From positions 992,001 through 1,056,000 of the forward strand of contig CM074146.1 of NCBI GenBank assembly GCA_037178625.1: 64,000 bases of DNA, in the 5' to 3' direction. Below the pieces are notes generated by a model. It did not search any database. It was not told where the DNA came from and worked only from the letters and a program-made list of their open reading frames with translations. This stretch comes from Skeletonema tropicum (Eukaryota > Bacillariophyta > Thalassiosirophyceae > Thalassiosirales > Thalassiosiraceae). Position 1 is the stretch's first letter. Each line of letters opens with the position of its first letter. Position numbers and translations under genes: made by a program. Positions 26,278 to 36,744 of this stretch are shown here, one piece after another.

Positions 26278-26630
26278 CGGCAACCATGGTCAGCGTTGCC
26301 GCCGCTGGAATAGACCAAGATAATAACCGTAATATCGGTCGATCGGTGGCTGTTCGTTACTATGGATTACTATGTCTGTGTTATCGTGCTTGGATTAAGC
26401 AGAAACGCTCCTTGCGACGTTCAATGAGCACTGTTCAGTGTGCGGCGCTCGCCGGACGTCATCGTCTAATATTGCCTCAATGCTGCCTTCCCTCAGGGGA
26501 TTTTGCAGCGGCGAGGGCTTCGACACCAACATAATAATCCATAGTAACCGTCAGCCACCAATCACCCCATAATACGGCTGTTAACTTGGTCTAATTCAGC
26601 GGCGGCAACGGTGATCATGGTTGCCGTGCC
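26278..26630. mobile_element. foldback (inverted-repeat) element, ~95-bp arms
   Basis: The left arm (about 26278-26372) and right arm (about 26532-26630) are imperfect reverse complements. Both carry GCAACCATG, GTTGCCGCCGCTG, TAGACCAAG and TTACTATGGATTA in mirrored order. The 160-bp centre has no domain-bearing frame. It lies about 165 bp beyond the end of the PPTase array. Confidence 0.7.
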
Positions 26631-26656
26631 TTGAGCGGCGTGGTCAGTGCTGATCA

Positions 26657-26904
26657 TCCTGTTCGGACCGGCACTGACTTTCTCAATCGAACTTGCTGAC
26701 GAGACGGTAACGGTACTCAGCTTTTTTACTAGGTAAAATTTTGGCGGGAACCGTCGTCGCCAACCCTGCTTATTTACCCTTGTGCCTTGCCTGATCACGG
26801 CCGGCGCCAGCCGGCCGGCGCGGCGTGGCGGTGCGGATCATCATTTTCGGACCGGCACTGACTTTCTCAAATGAACTTGCTGACGAGACGGTAACGGTAC
26901 TCAT
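26657..26904. repeat. direct repeat pair of ~58 bp
   Basis: The segment beginning TTCGGACCGGCACTGACTTT and ending GGTAACGGTACTCA occurs near 26661-26719 and again near 26847-26903. The copies differ mainly at two bases after TTTCTCAA. The second copy abuts the left end of the next foldback element. Confidence 0.75.
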
Positions 26905-26905
26905 G

Positions 26906-27606
26906 GGAGTCATCATATGTACCATACTTGCATTACAGTTGCTGCATAGGTGCTCATATACGCATGCGTCATACATAGAATCACTACTTTTACTAGGTGA
27001 AATAGTCCATTTTGGACCGATGCTTGCTATTGATTTAATAGTTATATAGCGGTCAACTAATTAATAATTGTATTCGAATATACTTCCTCAAGGATTTCTG
27101 CGTGTCAGTTTGGGTTCAACATGTTGAAAGGTGCGCTCTATGAAGAGCATACTCAGATGGTTGTTTTGTGTTTTGTGCGGTGTTGCCTAGCTTTGAAAAA
27201 TCGCACCAAAATTTTTTGGTGCGATTTTCTCATCGCGGTAGCGTGCGCAGAAAGTCGCACAAAAATTTTTGTGCGATTTTACTTCCCACCTTTTTTTAAC
27301 TATAGAGAGGCACCACCGCACAAAAAATAGACAAAACAACCGTGTTCATGTGAGTACGCCCTTCATAGAACGCACCTATCAACATGTTGAACCCAAACTG
27401 ATAGTCAAAAACTCTTGAAGAAGAATATTCAAATACAATTATTAAAATTAGTTGACCTCCTTATAGCTATTAGGTAAAGCGCAAGCATCGGTTCAAAAAA
27501 TGGCCTATTTCACCTACAGTAATTACAGTGATTCTATGTATGAAGCATGCGTATTGAGCACCTATGCAGCCACTGTACTGGGAGTATAGTGCATAGGATG
27601 ACTCCT
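26906..27606. mobile_element. long foldback element with ~290-bp imperfect inverted arms
   Basis: The left arm (26906 to about 27193) and right arm (about 27316-27606) are reverse complements with scattered differences. Shared blocks include CAACATGTTGAACCCAAACT, GATTCTATGTATGA, GCAAGCATCGGT and CACCTATGCAGC. The 120-bp centre contains two short AT-rich hairpins. No frame inside resembles a transposase, so it is non-autonomous or a relic. Confidence 0.8.
27196..27280. repeat. paired perfect hairpins at the foldback centre
   Basis: The first hairpin (27196-27228) has a 15-bp stem reading AATCGCACCAAAA against TTTTGGTGCGATT. The second (27255-27276) is a 22-bp perfect palindrome with half-site TCGCACAAAAA. 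The GGTGCGATTTT core also occurs twice in direct orientation near 27758-27788, outside the element. Confidence 0.75.
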
Positions 27607-27609
27607 AGC

Positions 27610-29477
27610 GGCTTAATCGAAAGGTAATAACATCTACTATCAATATTTATGGCTGGTGCAGATAGGTAGATGGTCGATGTTGAGTGTAGTGAGGCACTCT
27701 AGTTTCAGTCGATGTGTGTTTTGTGCGTAGAAAGCTCTAGCTCTGGCAAAATATTTTTGGTGCGATTTTCGAAGTGGTGCGATTTTTTGAGCGCTTTATT
27801 GTTGACATACAGTGCCTTTGTTGACACGATATCGTAATTGATATACTAAAAATGTGACAGAAAAGACAACTTTCATTTCGAATCATATAAGTATCGATGA
27901 AATGGAAGAGTAGGAAGTGAACCATAACCCCATGGCCACATATCCCTACGGTTTTTTGTGCGTATTTTTATCGCGGTAGGAAATGGCGGGAGGGACAGAA
28001 CCCGCACATAGAAAGAGTAAGTAAGTACGTAATAATAGCTAACTTACTCGTAGAATAGATACCACCAGAAGATCTTGACCATGGTAGACCATGTTGTCCA
28101 CTGCAATAGGAGCCTACGCACTACGCATAATGCTTCTATATCCAGAACTAATGATCTTCATCGTCAGCAGTTATCATGGGCTTGCTATTACTATAATTTT
28201 AAATGATACTTTGCCCTCGATGGCGTTGATATTACCTCTACTTTAGTGCTGAAACATGATGGAATGAAGATAAATCTTTGCATTATATGCAATTAGGTGC
28301 TCTGGGCAATGAAGTGTATACATTTCACAGTGCCTTATTGTACTTAATACTATTGTGGGTGATTCGATTGACGATCATGACATTTTATAATCAAATGGGC
28401 GTTGTTTCAGCGTAGTTAATAATTTTCACATTTATCCCCCACAAGTAGATATCATTCAGCATTCACTCCACTGTCCATGATGAACGGCTACTTCCCACAC
28501 AGCACTTCCCAATCCCCCTCAGTTCGCACTATTTTCGCCACAATCCAATATTTAAACATGAAATAACACTAATCTTCTCCGTGTTTGCAGAAATAATACG
28601 CGCTTTTTTGAGTTGCCCTTCTGAAGACGACTTGTTGACTCATCATAACAGCGATAGTTGTGTCCATTCCACAAGCCCAGAGCATCCATAATACTTTATT
28701 GTTCAATTTGGCTGCCCTCACTATCGTGTGCTGGCCATCTAAATCATTTCATTTGTCGATGATCGACGATTATTATTGTGGAAGGAAAATAATACCGAGC
28801 GGCGATTATCGAATTCAGCATGAATACAAGCCCAAACCGAAGGAATACTGGCACCGAAACATCCCCATTGATATAAAGTATCATCGCGTGATGAAGGGGA
28901 CGAGACGGACGTGTATGGTTGACGTAACCATCACCACAACTGCTTGGTGACGGCTGAAAAAGATGATGGCCGGTGCCGTGTAATCTCGTGTAATGAGGCT
29001 ACACCACAACCCCACACACACTACCGCGGCCCAAACCAACGTTCAACATTGATCATATTGGTCCAGTTGATGATTCTGATGCAGGGGTTAGACGGTTGGT
29101 GGCGTCTATGGCATCAATTAGCGGCACATTGCTAAGTGGGGTTATAACCCGCACATAGATTCTAAATGCGGGTTAGAACCCGCACATCATAGGGGTAGGT
29201 AGGGATATCCGCTGGGGGGTGCCGATATATCCGAAAAAAATCCCAGTTTTGCGAGCGTAAGCGAGTTTTGCAAAACGAGAAGGAGGAAGAATGAAGAGGC
29301 GCGAAGCGCCTCTGCGCTGAGAGGCAAAAAATCTGGCACGAAGCAGCACGAAGCACAAGATCACTTCAAGATCAAGACACAAGACACCATACCACTCCCC
29401 CTCTTCACACGCAATCCATGCAAACCTCGAAATAATCCACCCTCCTAAGTATCATCATTACTACTATTTTAATAATA
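27610..29477. other. gene-poor stretch
   Basis: I see no convincing gene. A frame at 28660-28950 (+, 96 codons) starts at TTG and has no recognisable domain. The string AACCCGCACAT recurs near 28008, 29147 and 29179. GAGGCGCGAAGCGCCTC near 29293 is a short perfect hairpin. Confidence 0.5.
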
Positions 29478-30770
29478 ATGGCATCATCGAATAATGCTGC
29501 CGCCGCCGTACGAAAATTGGGCCGAGCGGAGGGCACTCTCGCCCTGATAAGTATGCCTGATATTGGATATTGATGCGGTAAGAAAGGGAAATCGTGAGCA
29601 AGTGGATAAATTGATGGATGAACTCTTCGCAGTTGATGTGCCTTTGTTCCAGCGTGAGGGGAAATGCGTATTATTGTCGAAACTTGCTTTGTGGCCATGG
29701 TCTGTCATCTTCCAGAAATGTTAAGGTTGTGTGGTGGCCATTGTCTTGTTGTAAGTACCCTTTTTGAAGCTGCTGACAGGATAGGTTTGGCCGATGTAGA
29801 AGTGTCCTACTTGAGTGGTCCAAGTTCGCTGGTGATGATTGCAAGAAGAGATTTGACGAGAACAAGCTGGAAGCAATGGGCCCATCAACGCAAGATCACG
29901 GGGCCATGTTCATGATGGTATTGCAGATTGGAGACGACGTATCGGAAATGAAAGAGAAGAATAGGGAGAGCAGGAGTGGAAGAAAGCGCTTATCGAGTGT
30001 CACAAACATGAGATTGAGTCATCGAAAGCAGAATTGGAGAAGGAGCGGAACAGGGCGAAGCGTCTCATGAATCAGTTATATTCGCCCCTTTCAGACTCAC
30101 CTACTACTCGTGCTCATCAAAGAGAAAGCTGCAAGACGACTCTGTGGAAGATTTAACTCGAATTTTCCTCACCTTCGATGATGCTTCTGAATCATCTTTG
30201 ATTGAAAAGGACAAAGCTGCTGGCCCACCTGCGCCTTCTGTCTCTGCAGCGGCTGTCCCTAGAGTAGCTGCTCCTGCTCCAGCTGCACCTGCCACCTGCT
30301 CGTGTGCTGTTGGCGTACTCAAATGAATCCAAACAAGTTGCAGAAGGTACTGGCAATGCATGTGAGCGCTTAAAAAATGTGTTGTTGGAGATGAGCGAGG
30401 CAAACATGCTGAATTGCACTGAATTGATAAAATCTTGGTACCCTCAAAGGTTGCACAAACACAAGACTTCACTCTTTAGGTGCTCGGAGCTTGTTCAATT
30501 TGCAGGGGATGAAGCAGACCTTAAAGATCGGAACAGATGCTGACGAAAGGAGGCACGTAGCTTCTCGATTGGAAACTTCAGCGCATGTGAAATTACTTGA
30601 ATGAAGGCTTGACATTGACAATTGAACTCAATGAGAAGCTGCAAAGGCATAAGTCAGCTGTTATCTTGGGAATGGACACGCGCATAAAGGAATACAAAGC
30701 AAGAATCTGGAAAGCCTTTAGCACGAAAGAAAATGTATTGAGCTGGATGCTTTGAGAGAACTGTAGAATG
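29478..30770 (+). pseudogene. decayed coiled-coil gene, several frameshifts
   Basis: An ATG at 29478 opens MASSNNAAAAVRKLGRAEGT and soon stops. The next frame continues with DAVRKGNREQVDKLMDELF. Further pieces in shifted frames follow: EWKKALIECHKHEIESSKAE (about 29965-30030), a Pro/Ala-rich linker near 30220-30300, NACERLKNVLLEMSEANM (about 30355-30410) and RIKEYKARIWKAF (about 30680-30720). The charged heptad-like text in successive frames suggests one former coding sequence rather than chance ORFs. I do not recognise the family. Undetected introns could explain part of the frame changes. Confidence 0.4.
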
Positions 30771-31161
30771 ACCCGAACCAACAAAAAAACCCGGAAGGCT
30801 ACCGCAATGTTAATAGCTTTTTGAAGTAGTAATAACAATTAAGAAGAGAAAGTTTGTAGTATCATATGTCGTGTTAAATATGTGTGTTAAGTGTGTTAAC
30901 AATTCTTCGTTCACATTGTCTCCTGCTGCCGCACGGCCGGAGGCCGGCCGTGTGCAAGAGAGAGAGCCTTCCGGGTAGAGCGTTATTAGTGACTGACCTT
31001 TTTAAGGTCAATTTTGCAAAACTCTCTCTTCTCTCTCTTCTTGTTTTGCAAAATGAGGTCGACTCGCTAGAAAAATATATCTGATCGGTCCGGCCACATT
31101 TAATATAGTGCAATTTCCTGGGGCAGCCCCCTAGAACCCACGTGAGCCCTACGATTATTAT

Positions 31162-31536
31162 ATGCTAATCCAGAGCGAGAAGACGAGACAGAGCTTGTAT
31201 CTAGATAAGTCAGAGCTCACAGCACGAACCATCTTGGAGACAAAAACGCTCGTGCAACTACGAGATACCAATTGGAGAGAGGGCAAGGTTGCATGCTACA
31301 ATGTCGTAGCTGGTCTGAGAGGTCCAGTGCGGGCTGGCTGGCATCACAACATTCTACCATATCGTATCTATCGTCGTCAAGATGCTCATGAGTTGTTGCT
31401 GCTTGTCATTACGCTTGTTTATGATATAACAAAAGCACAAGAGTGTTGCTATGTCTTGTTTCTCATGACGGCATGGACAGTGGCAGGTTCAGCAAAAAAA
31501 GCAACTCGGGAAGGATTTATCTTGTTGAATTGCTGA
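31162..31536 (+). CDS. hypothetical protein, 124 aa, weak
   Basis: An ATG-initiated frame of 124 codons stands alone in a gene-poor stretch. The first half is mixed and charged. The second half contains a hydrophobic run around LLLLVITLVYDI and LFLMTAWTVAG, which could be one membrane hairpin. No family is recognised and no second exon could be joined. It may be chance. Confidence 0.2.
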   Translation: MLIQSEKTRQSLYLDKSELTARTILETKTLVQLRDTNWREGKVACYNVVAGLRGPVRAGWHHNILPYRIYRRQDAHELLLLVITLVYDITKAQECCYVLFLMTAWTVAGSAKKATREGFILLNC

Positions 31537-32218
31537 GGTGTAGGGCATTTATTCATTGTAACAATTAATTTAAAGATGATATTCATGCAAACTATGAAGA
31601 TCAGAATACTTTAGAAGCCTGTTCAATCAATTGGTAATGATTACTGGGCTAGATATTGATGCTGTAGTCACAAATAAACATCGGATATTTTATATCCGAT
31701 CCATATCCGATTGCTGCCAAAAAGAGGCCAAAATATCCGCAGTTATGTGGCCAATAGGTTAGTGAACCAGAATGTATCATGTGCGATGATATGACGGTAG
31801 ATTCAATTTTGAATGAAGGAGGTCGTTTCCTGGACAAAAGATGGAGAGTTGCATCAAGTATCTCTAATAAGTAGTAGTGCAGGTGGGAGGATAGTCAGTC
31901 AATGTGTGAATCAGCCGGCAAGGAGACGAAAAATTTGGAGTCTTTGTGGAGTGTGCTTGGAGACGACTCTGCCTTGCAATGAATTAACGGGGACGTCTTC
32001 TTTCTTTTATTCACAATATACTTCCTTCTCTCTAGCACTAATATATTATATTATCAAGTGCAGTCAAGACCGTGCAAGCGTTAAAATACTTCGGTGGAGT
32101 AAAGAATTAATAACAAAGTAGAGAGAGCATAAGTAGGCATTTAAACTTGATTCGTACATCCTTCACTGCTCCATAGTTTGCGCTGTGCCCCACATCTCGA
32201 ATGCATACTCCCCCGTCA

Positions 32219-33073
32219 TCACATCATCTTCGCTCCATGCCGAATACACACTCCTCCTCTTTTAGACTGATTTGTGCATCCTTCGTAGCTGCATAGTGTC
32301 ACCTTTGCCCCGTGCCTCTTGCACACTCCTCCTATTTTAGACCGATTTGTACAACCTTCAGAGCTACATAGTTTGCGCTTTACCTTTGCCCCATGCCTAA
32401 CGCATACTCCTCCGTTAACGACAGAGTTTGTGCACCCTTCGCTACTACATGGTTTGCGCTTTGCCCCATGCCTGTAGCACACTCCTCCTATCTTAGATTG
32501 ACTGGTGCATCCTTCATAGCTGCATTGTTTCTTCTTTGCCGCCCCATGCCTAACGCATACTCCTCGATTCGTGACATAATTTGTGCACCCTGCAGTATTG
32601 CATAGTTTGCTTTTCCCCCCATGCCTGAAGCACACTCCTCTTACCTTAGATTGATTTGTACATCCTTCGTAGCTGCATCGCTTCTTCTTTGCCCCGTGCC
32701 TCACGCATACTCCTCCGCTAACGACATAATTTGTGCACCCTACAGTGGTGCATAGTCTACGCCTTCCGTCTGTCACATTTTTCTTTGCAGCGTGGTCCTC
32801 CTCTTCCGTCGAAGAAGGCCTCTTCCTCTTTGGTGAGATTTGCCTCACCGATGATGTATTATTATTATCTCGATTGCGAATTTGAATCTTCTGTCGAGAG
32901 GATCTATTCTGAGTTGAAGCAGATGATGTCTTCCTTCTCTCAGCCTCCGCAGCTGCGGCCGCCGCCTCAGCCTTTCTCAGCTGACTCTCTCTGTAGATCA
33001 AGACACATATATCATCATCGTCGTCATTCCTCTCGGTGCTCTTATTATTATTTGATGTTGTCATCTTCTTCAT
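32219..33073 (-). CDS. C-x4-C-x9-C-x2-H repeat protein, paralog 1 (7 repeats)
   Basis: The predicted protein has 284 residues. Residues about 20-60 hold the family N-terminus DDICVLIYRESQLRKAEAAA, followed by a basic Ser/Arg/Lys-rich linker. Then come seven tandem ~25-residue units of the form C-x4-C-T-N-x7-C-x-R-H-G, for example CSYEGCTNQSKVRGVCFRHG. Three Cys and one His per unit suggest one zinc per unit, similar to the short repeats of plant WRKY19-like proteins and many stramenopile proteins; DNA, RNA or protein binding is not established. ATG codons at 33073 and 33064 both fit. A near copy lies at 41734-42708 in the same orientation, and the shared sequence continues to about 32090 downstream of the stop. 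Confidence 0.8.
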   Translation of the reverse strand: MKKMTTSNNNKSTERNDDDDDICVLIYRESQLRKAEAAAAAAEAERRKTSSASTQNRSSRQKIQIRNRDNNNTSSVRQISPKRKRPSSTEEEDHAAKKNVTDGRRRLCTTVGCTNYVVSGGVCVRHGAKKKRCSYEGCTNQSKVRGVCFRHGGKSKLCNTAGCTNYVTNRGVCVRHGAAKKKQCSYEGCTSQSKIGGVCYRHGAKRKPCSSEGCTNSVVNGGVCVRHGAKVKRKLCSSEGCTNRSKIGGVCKRHGAKVTLCSYEGCTNQSKRGGVCIRHGAKMM

Positions 33074-33416
33074 CAGCTCTGCCTCTGCCTTGCTTGAATA
33101 CTTTTCGCCTCGATGAATACTTACATGAATGAATGGGGCTTCAGGCTTCAGGCTTCACGTACTTACGAAAGTACTTTATTGCTAGTGGAAAAAGTATGCA
33201 GAAGTATGCAGGGTCAAGAATAAGGGCATAAAACTACTATGTGCCCAGCGAACGGGTTCCTGGACGTGGGCAAGTTCGTCGCGTGGGCAGCCAAGTACAG
33301 CCAAGATCCGAAACCTCCATCCAACATCCACACGAACACGCACAATCAACATTATCACACAACTTGACGGACGTGTATGTATTGGAACAACGTGACAAAT
33401 AATTAATGAAATTAAG

Positions 33417-34340
33417 CTACACCATATTCATGTCTTCCTTCTTCTTACGCGAGACATTTATCTCTCTCAACTTCCTACAGTAAGTTGACACTTTCCAGGT
33501 ACTCTTCGGACTTGCAAATTCTGGATACTCCTCCTGGATAGCTTTCAGAGCTTTGTCATAAGTGCTTCTAAAGAACTCAAAGTCCATATCATGGACGTGA
33601 CGAGTGCGAATCTCGTCTTCAACTTCTTTCTCCATCAATTCCATTATTGGTTTCCAATTATTGTCGTAGGATCTCCTCAACCTGCGTGGCAAGTTGCCTT
33701 TCTTCATCAGGCGGAAAGGCCTGACTGGTGCATTAATCTGTTCGCCATTGCCATCTAGAATAGCATAGGAAGGAAACCCCTGCAGCCATCTTGTCCACCC
33801 AGAATATAAATCTGCTGATGGCATCTCAAAGCTTAACGGAACAAGCCAATCCGACTGATGCTTCTTACTTGCCGCTGCATGAGGATCTTGATACGTGTAA
33901 GAAGGATAGAGGCGTGCCTCCAGTCTCTCAGGCAAGGAAGCGGAAGCTGGCACACCGCCATTGGTATGAACTGAAGAAGATGCCCCAATGCGAGCCATAA
34001 TCCGTTCCTCCATTTCCACCATTTTTTGCGCAATCGGCGCAGTCGCTGTTGCAGTAGCAGCAGCAACTGTTTCCGCCACGAAAGTTGCGGTGATGTTCCC
34101 ATTTTCAGTCGCTCGTTCTTCCATTGCATTCTTCACTATTCCCGCTAAATTGTCCTTCAGCCACTCAACATCACGGCGATATTTGCGTAGAAGCTTCATT
34201 GCGTCACGTATTTCGTCGCGGATCAAAACACTTGGCGGGACGCCTGTCGGGCGTTTCACAGTACCCGCCGGTTCCAATGTAACAAGTTTCTCCAGTTCTT
34301 TGAGTAACTTTGATCGTATGTGTAACGAATCTCCTTCTCT
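33417..34340 (-). CDS. downstream ORF of the 2021-bp unit, copy 1; possible GCR1_C/Crypton-type DNA-binding region
   Basis: The frame is open from 34340 to 33417 but has no ATG until about 40 codons in, so it probably belongs with the upstream ORF. It contains a helical region (DEIRDAMKLLRKYRRDVEWL), an Ala/Thr-rich helix, then SGWTRWLQGF followed by PVRPFRLMKKGNLPRRLRRS and NWKPIMELME, and a basic C-terminal end. A Trp-x2-Trp-x2-Gly segment, then PxRPFR, then a basic Leu-Pro stretch recalls GCR1_C-like modules common in diatom genomes and in Crypton elements. That comparison is from memory and weak. No tyrosine-recombinase R-H-x-x-R-Y set is visible. Confidence 0.5.
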   Translation of the reverse strand, partial: REGDSLHIRSKLLKELEKLVTLEPAGTVKRPTGVPPSVLIRDEIRDAMKLLRKYRRDVEWLKDNLAGIVKNAMEERATENGNITATFVAETVAAATATATAPIAQKMVEMEERIMARIGASSSVHTNGGVPASASLPERLEARLYPSYTYQDPHAAASKKHQSDWLVPLSFEMPSADLYSGWTRWLQGFPSYAILDGNGEQINAPVRPFRLMKKGNLPRRLRRSYDNNWKPIMELMEKEVEDEIRTRHVHDMDFEFFRSTYDKALKAIQEEYPEFASPKSTWKVSTYCRKLREINVSRKKKEDMNMV

Positions 34341-34723
34341 TCATCTTTCCATTGATTACTCAAGAAGGATTGAAGAAATTTGGTGGGAAATTGATCGTAG
34401 AAGAAGCTATGCGTCGCGTTGTGATAGTGACGAGTTTTGTCTGCTTTCTCCTCGGAGGTGAGTTCGTACACAACTTCATTATAAACATCAGGGTACTCCG
34501 TCTGCAAATATTCCTGCACTTTCTTAACACGCCGACGATAATCTGGCATGCATTGAACAGTGAATGAGTTTGTTGTCTCCACAGCATCGGCGTGTTGGAC
34601 TTTCAGTTTCGCTGGTTGCTTTGCCTCTTCGCTGCGGCTGTCATCATCACTGCTGCTGCTGGCGTCGTTGCTTTTCCTCTTCTTTCTAGGTTCAAAGGAA
34701 GACCCATGGTTGCTCCGCACCAT
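34256..34723 (-). CDS. upstream ORF of the 2021-bp unit, copy 1 (155 aa)
   Basis: The ATG at 34723 opens MVRSNHGSSFEPRKKRKS, a basic stretch with a possible nuclear localisation signal, followed by an acidic Ser/Asp/Glu run and then a compact region (PDYRRRVKKVQEYLQTEYPD, HSFFYDQFPTKFLQSFL). The frame ends at 34256. It overlaps the downstream ORF in the -1 frame over 34256-34340, and the two together look like one protein interrupted by a frameshift. I do not recognise a family for this half. Confidence 0.6.
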   Translation of the reverse strand: MVRSNHGSSFEPRKKRKSNDASSSSDDDSRSEEAKQPAKLKVQHADAVETTNSFTVQCMPDYRRRVKKVQEYLQTEYPDVYNEVVYELTSEEKADKTRHYHNATHSFFYDQFPTKFLQSFLSNQWKDEEKEIRYTYDQSYSKNWRNLLHWNRRVL

Positions 34724-35437
34724 GATTAACAATACAGATGACGGCGGTCGGCGGTGATGGAGAGTGTCGCCGGCGGGGGTTTGTTTGTGTCAATGGTCGA
34801 CGCAGGGATTATTTATTATTTCACTGCTGCGCCGCTCTATGCAGGATGCAGAGATGCAGAAGGGGGGTGACGAGGAGATATTGATGAGCGGGGGAGGGAT
34901 GGCATGTGATAGAAGTGATGGCCGTACTCCGTACTGTTCGTCGAAGGGAGTAGTAGGAGGTAGTAGGGCTCATCAGTTTATGTGTGTTTCCTAGCTTTGT
35001 AGCGCAATCCTCGTGTGAGATGCTTTCGTATGCATTCTCGCTTTTTTCTGACATACTTTTTCCAAAGTACAAGTACAAATACTCGAATTTTGACAGATTT
35101 ACGCGAGGGATTGGATCTAGGATTTGGAAATAGTATGTCATATCTGCATACGATCTGTCATATTCGACGTATTTCTGCATACAAAGCTGGCCGGCTTTAT
35201 TGCTAGTGGAAAAAGTATGCAGAAGTATGCAGGGTCAAGAATAAGGGCATAAAACTACTATGTGCCCAGCGAACGGGTTCCTGGACGTGGGCAAGTTCGT
35301 CGCGTGGGCAGCCAAGTACAGCCAAGATCCGAAACCTCCATCCAACATCCACACGAACACGCACAATCAACATTATCACACAACTTGACGGACGTGTATG
35401 TATTGGAACAACGTGACAAATAATTAATGAAATTAAG

Positions 35438-36361
35438 CTACACCATATTCATGTCTTCCTTCTTCTTACGCGAGACATTTATCTCTCTCAACTTCCTACA
35501 GTAAGTTGACACTTTCCAGGTACTCTTCGGACTTGCAAATTCTGTATACTCCTCCTGGATAGCTTTCAGAGCTTTGTCATAAGTGCTTCTAAAGAACTCA
35601 AAGTCCATATCATGGACGTGACGAGTGCGAATCTCGTCTTCAACTTCTTTCTCCATCAATTCCATTATTGGTTTCCAATTATTGTCGTAGGATCTCCTCA
35701 ACCTGCGTGGCAAGTTGCCTTTCTTCATCAGGCGGAAAGGCCTGACTGGTGCATTAATCTGTTCGCCATTGCCATCTAGAATAGCATAGGAAGGAAACCC
35801 CTGCAGCCATCTTGTCCACCCAGAATATAAATCTGCTGATGGCATCTCAAAGCTTAACGGAACAAGCCAATCCGACTGATGCTTCTTACTTGCCGCTGCA
35901 TGAGGATCTTGATACGTGTAAGAAGGATAGAGGCGTGCCTCCAGTCTCTCAGGCAAGGAAGCGGAAGCTGGCACACCGCCATTGGTATGAACTGAAGAAG
36001 ATGCCCCAATGCGAGCCATAATCCGTTCCTCCATTTCCACCATTTTTTGCGCAATCGGCGCAGTCGCTGTTGCAGTAGCAGCAGCAACTGTTTCCGCCAC
36101 GAAAGTTGCGGTGATGTTCCCATTTTCAGTCGCTCGTTCTTCCATTGCATTCTTCACTATTCCCGCTAAATTGTCCTTCAGCCACTCAACATCACGGCGA
36201 TATTTGCGTAGAAGCTTCATTGCGTCACGTATTTCGTCGCGGATCAAAACACTTGGCGGGACGCCTGTCGGGCGTTTCACAGTACCCGCCGGTTCCAATG
36301 TAACAAGTTTCTCCAGTTCTTTGAGTAACTTTGATCGTATGTGTAACGAATCTCCTTCTCT
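35438..36361 (-). CDS. downstream ORF of the 2021-bp unit, copy 2
   Basis: Identical to copy 1 except Pro to Thr in the segment IQEEYTEFAS (T at 35545). Confidence 0.5.
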   Translation of the reverse strand, partial: REGDSLHIRSKLLKELEKLVTLEPAGTVKRPTGVPPSVLIRDEIRDAMKLLRKYRRDVEWLKDNLAGIVKNAMEERATENGNITATFVAETVAAATATATAPIAQKMVEMEERIMARIGASSSVHTNGGVPASASLPERLEARLYPSYTYQDPHAAASKKHQSDWLVPLSFEMPSADLYSGWTRWLQGFPSYAILDGNGEQINAPVRPFRLMKKGNLPRRLRRSYDNNWKPIMELMEKEVEDEIRTRHVHDMDFEFFRSTYDKALKAIQEEYTEFASPKSTWKVSTYCRKLREINVSRKKKEDMNMV

Positions 36362-36744
36362 TCATCTTTCCATTGATTACTCAAGAAGGATTGAAGAAAT
36401 TTGGTGGGAAATTGATCGTAGAAGAAGCTATGCGTCGCGTTGTGATAGTGACGAGTTTTGTCTGCTTTCTCCTCGGAGGTGAGTTCGTACACAACTTCAT
36501 TATAAACATCAGGGTACTCCGTCTGCAAATATTCCTGCACTTTCTTAACACGCCGACGATAATCTGGCATGCATTGAACAGTGAATGAGTTTGTTGTCTC
36601 CACAGCATCGGCGTGTTGGACTTTCAGTTTCGCTGGTTGCTTTGCCTCTTCGCTGCGGCTGTCATCATCACTGCTGCTGCTGGCGTCGTTGCTTTTCCTC
36701 TTCTTTCTAGGTTCAAAGGAAGACCCATGGTTGCTCCGCACCAT
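36277..36744 (-). CDS. upstream ORF of the 2021-bp unit, copy 2
   Basis: The predicted protein is identical to copy 1 and ends in the same -1 overlap. Confidence 0.6.
   Translation of the reverse strand: MVRSNHGSSFEPRKKRKSNDASSSSDDDSRSEEAKQPAKLKVQHADAVETTNSFTVQCMPDYRRRVKKVQEYLQTEYPDVYNEVVYELTSEEKADKTRHYHNATHSFFYDQFPTKFLQSFLSNQWKDEEKEIRYTYDQSYSKNWRNLLHWNRRVL

Noticed and set aside
31685..31710. TCGGATAT-TTT-ATATCCGA hairpin as a terminator
   Set aside because: Isolated 8-bp stem in a eukaryotic intergenic stretch with no gene ending nearby.
34256..34340. Programmed -1 frameshift signal
   Set aside because: No canonical slippery heptamer in the overlap, so only the frame overlap is reported.
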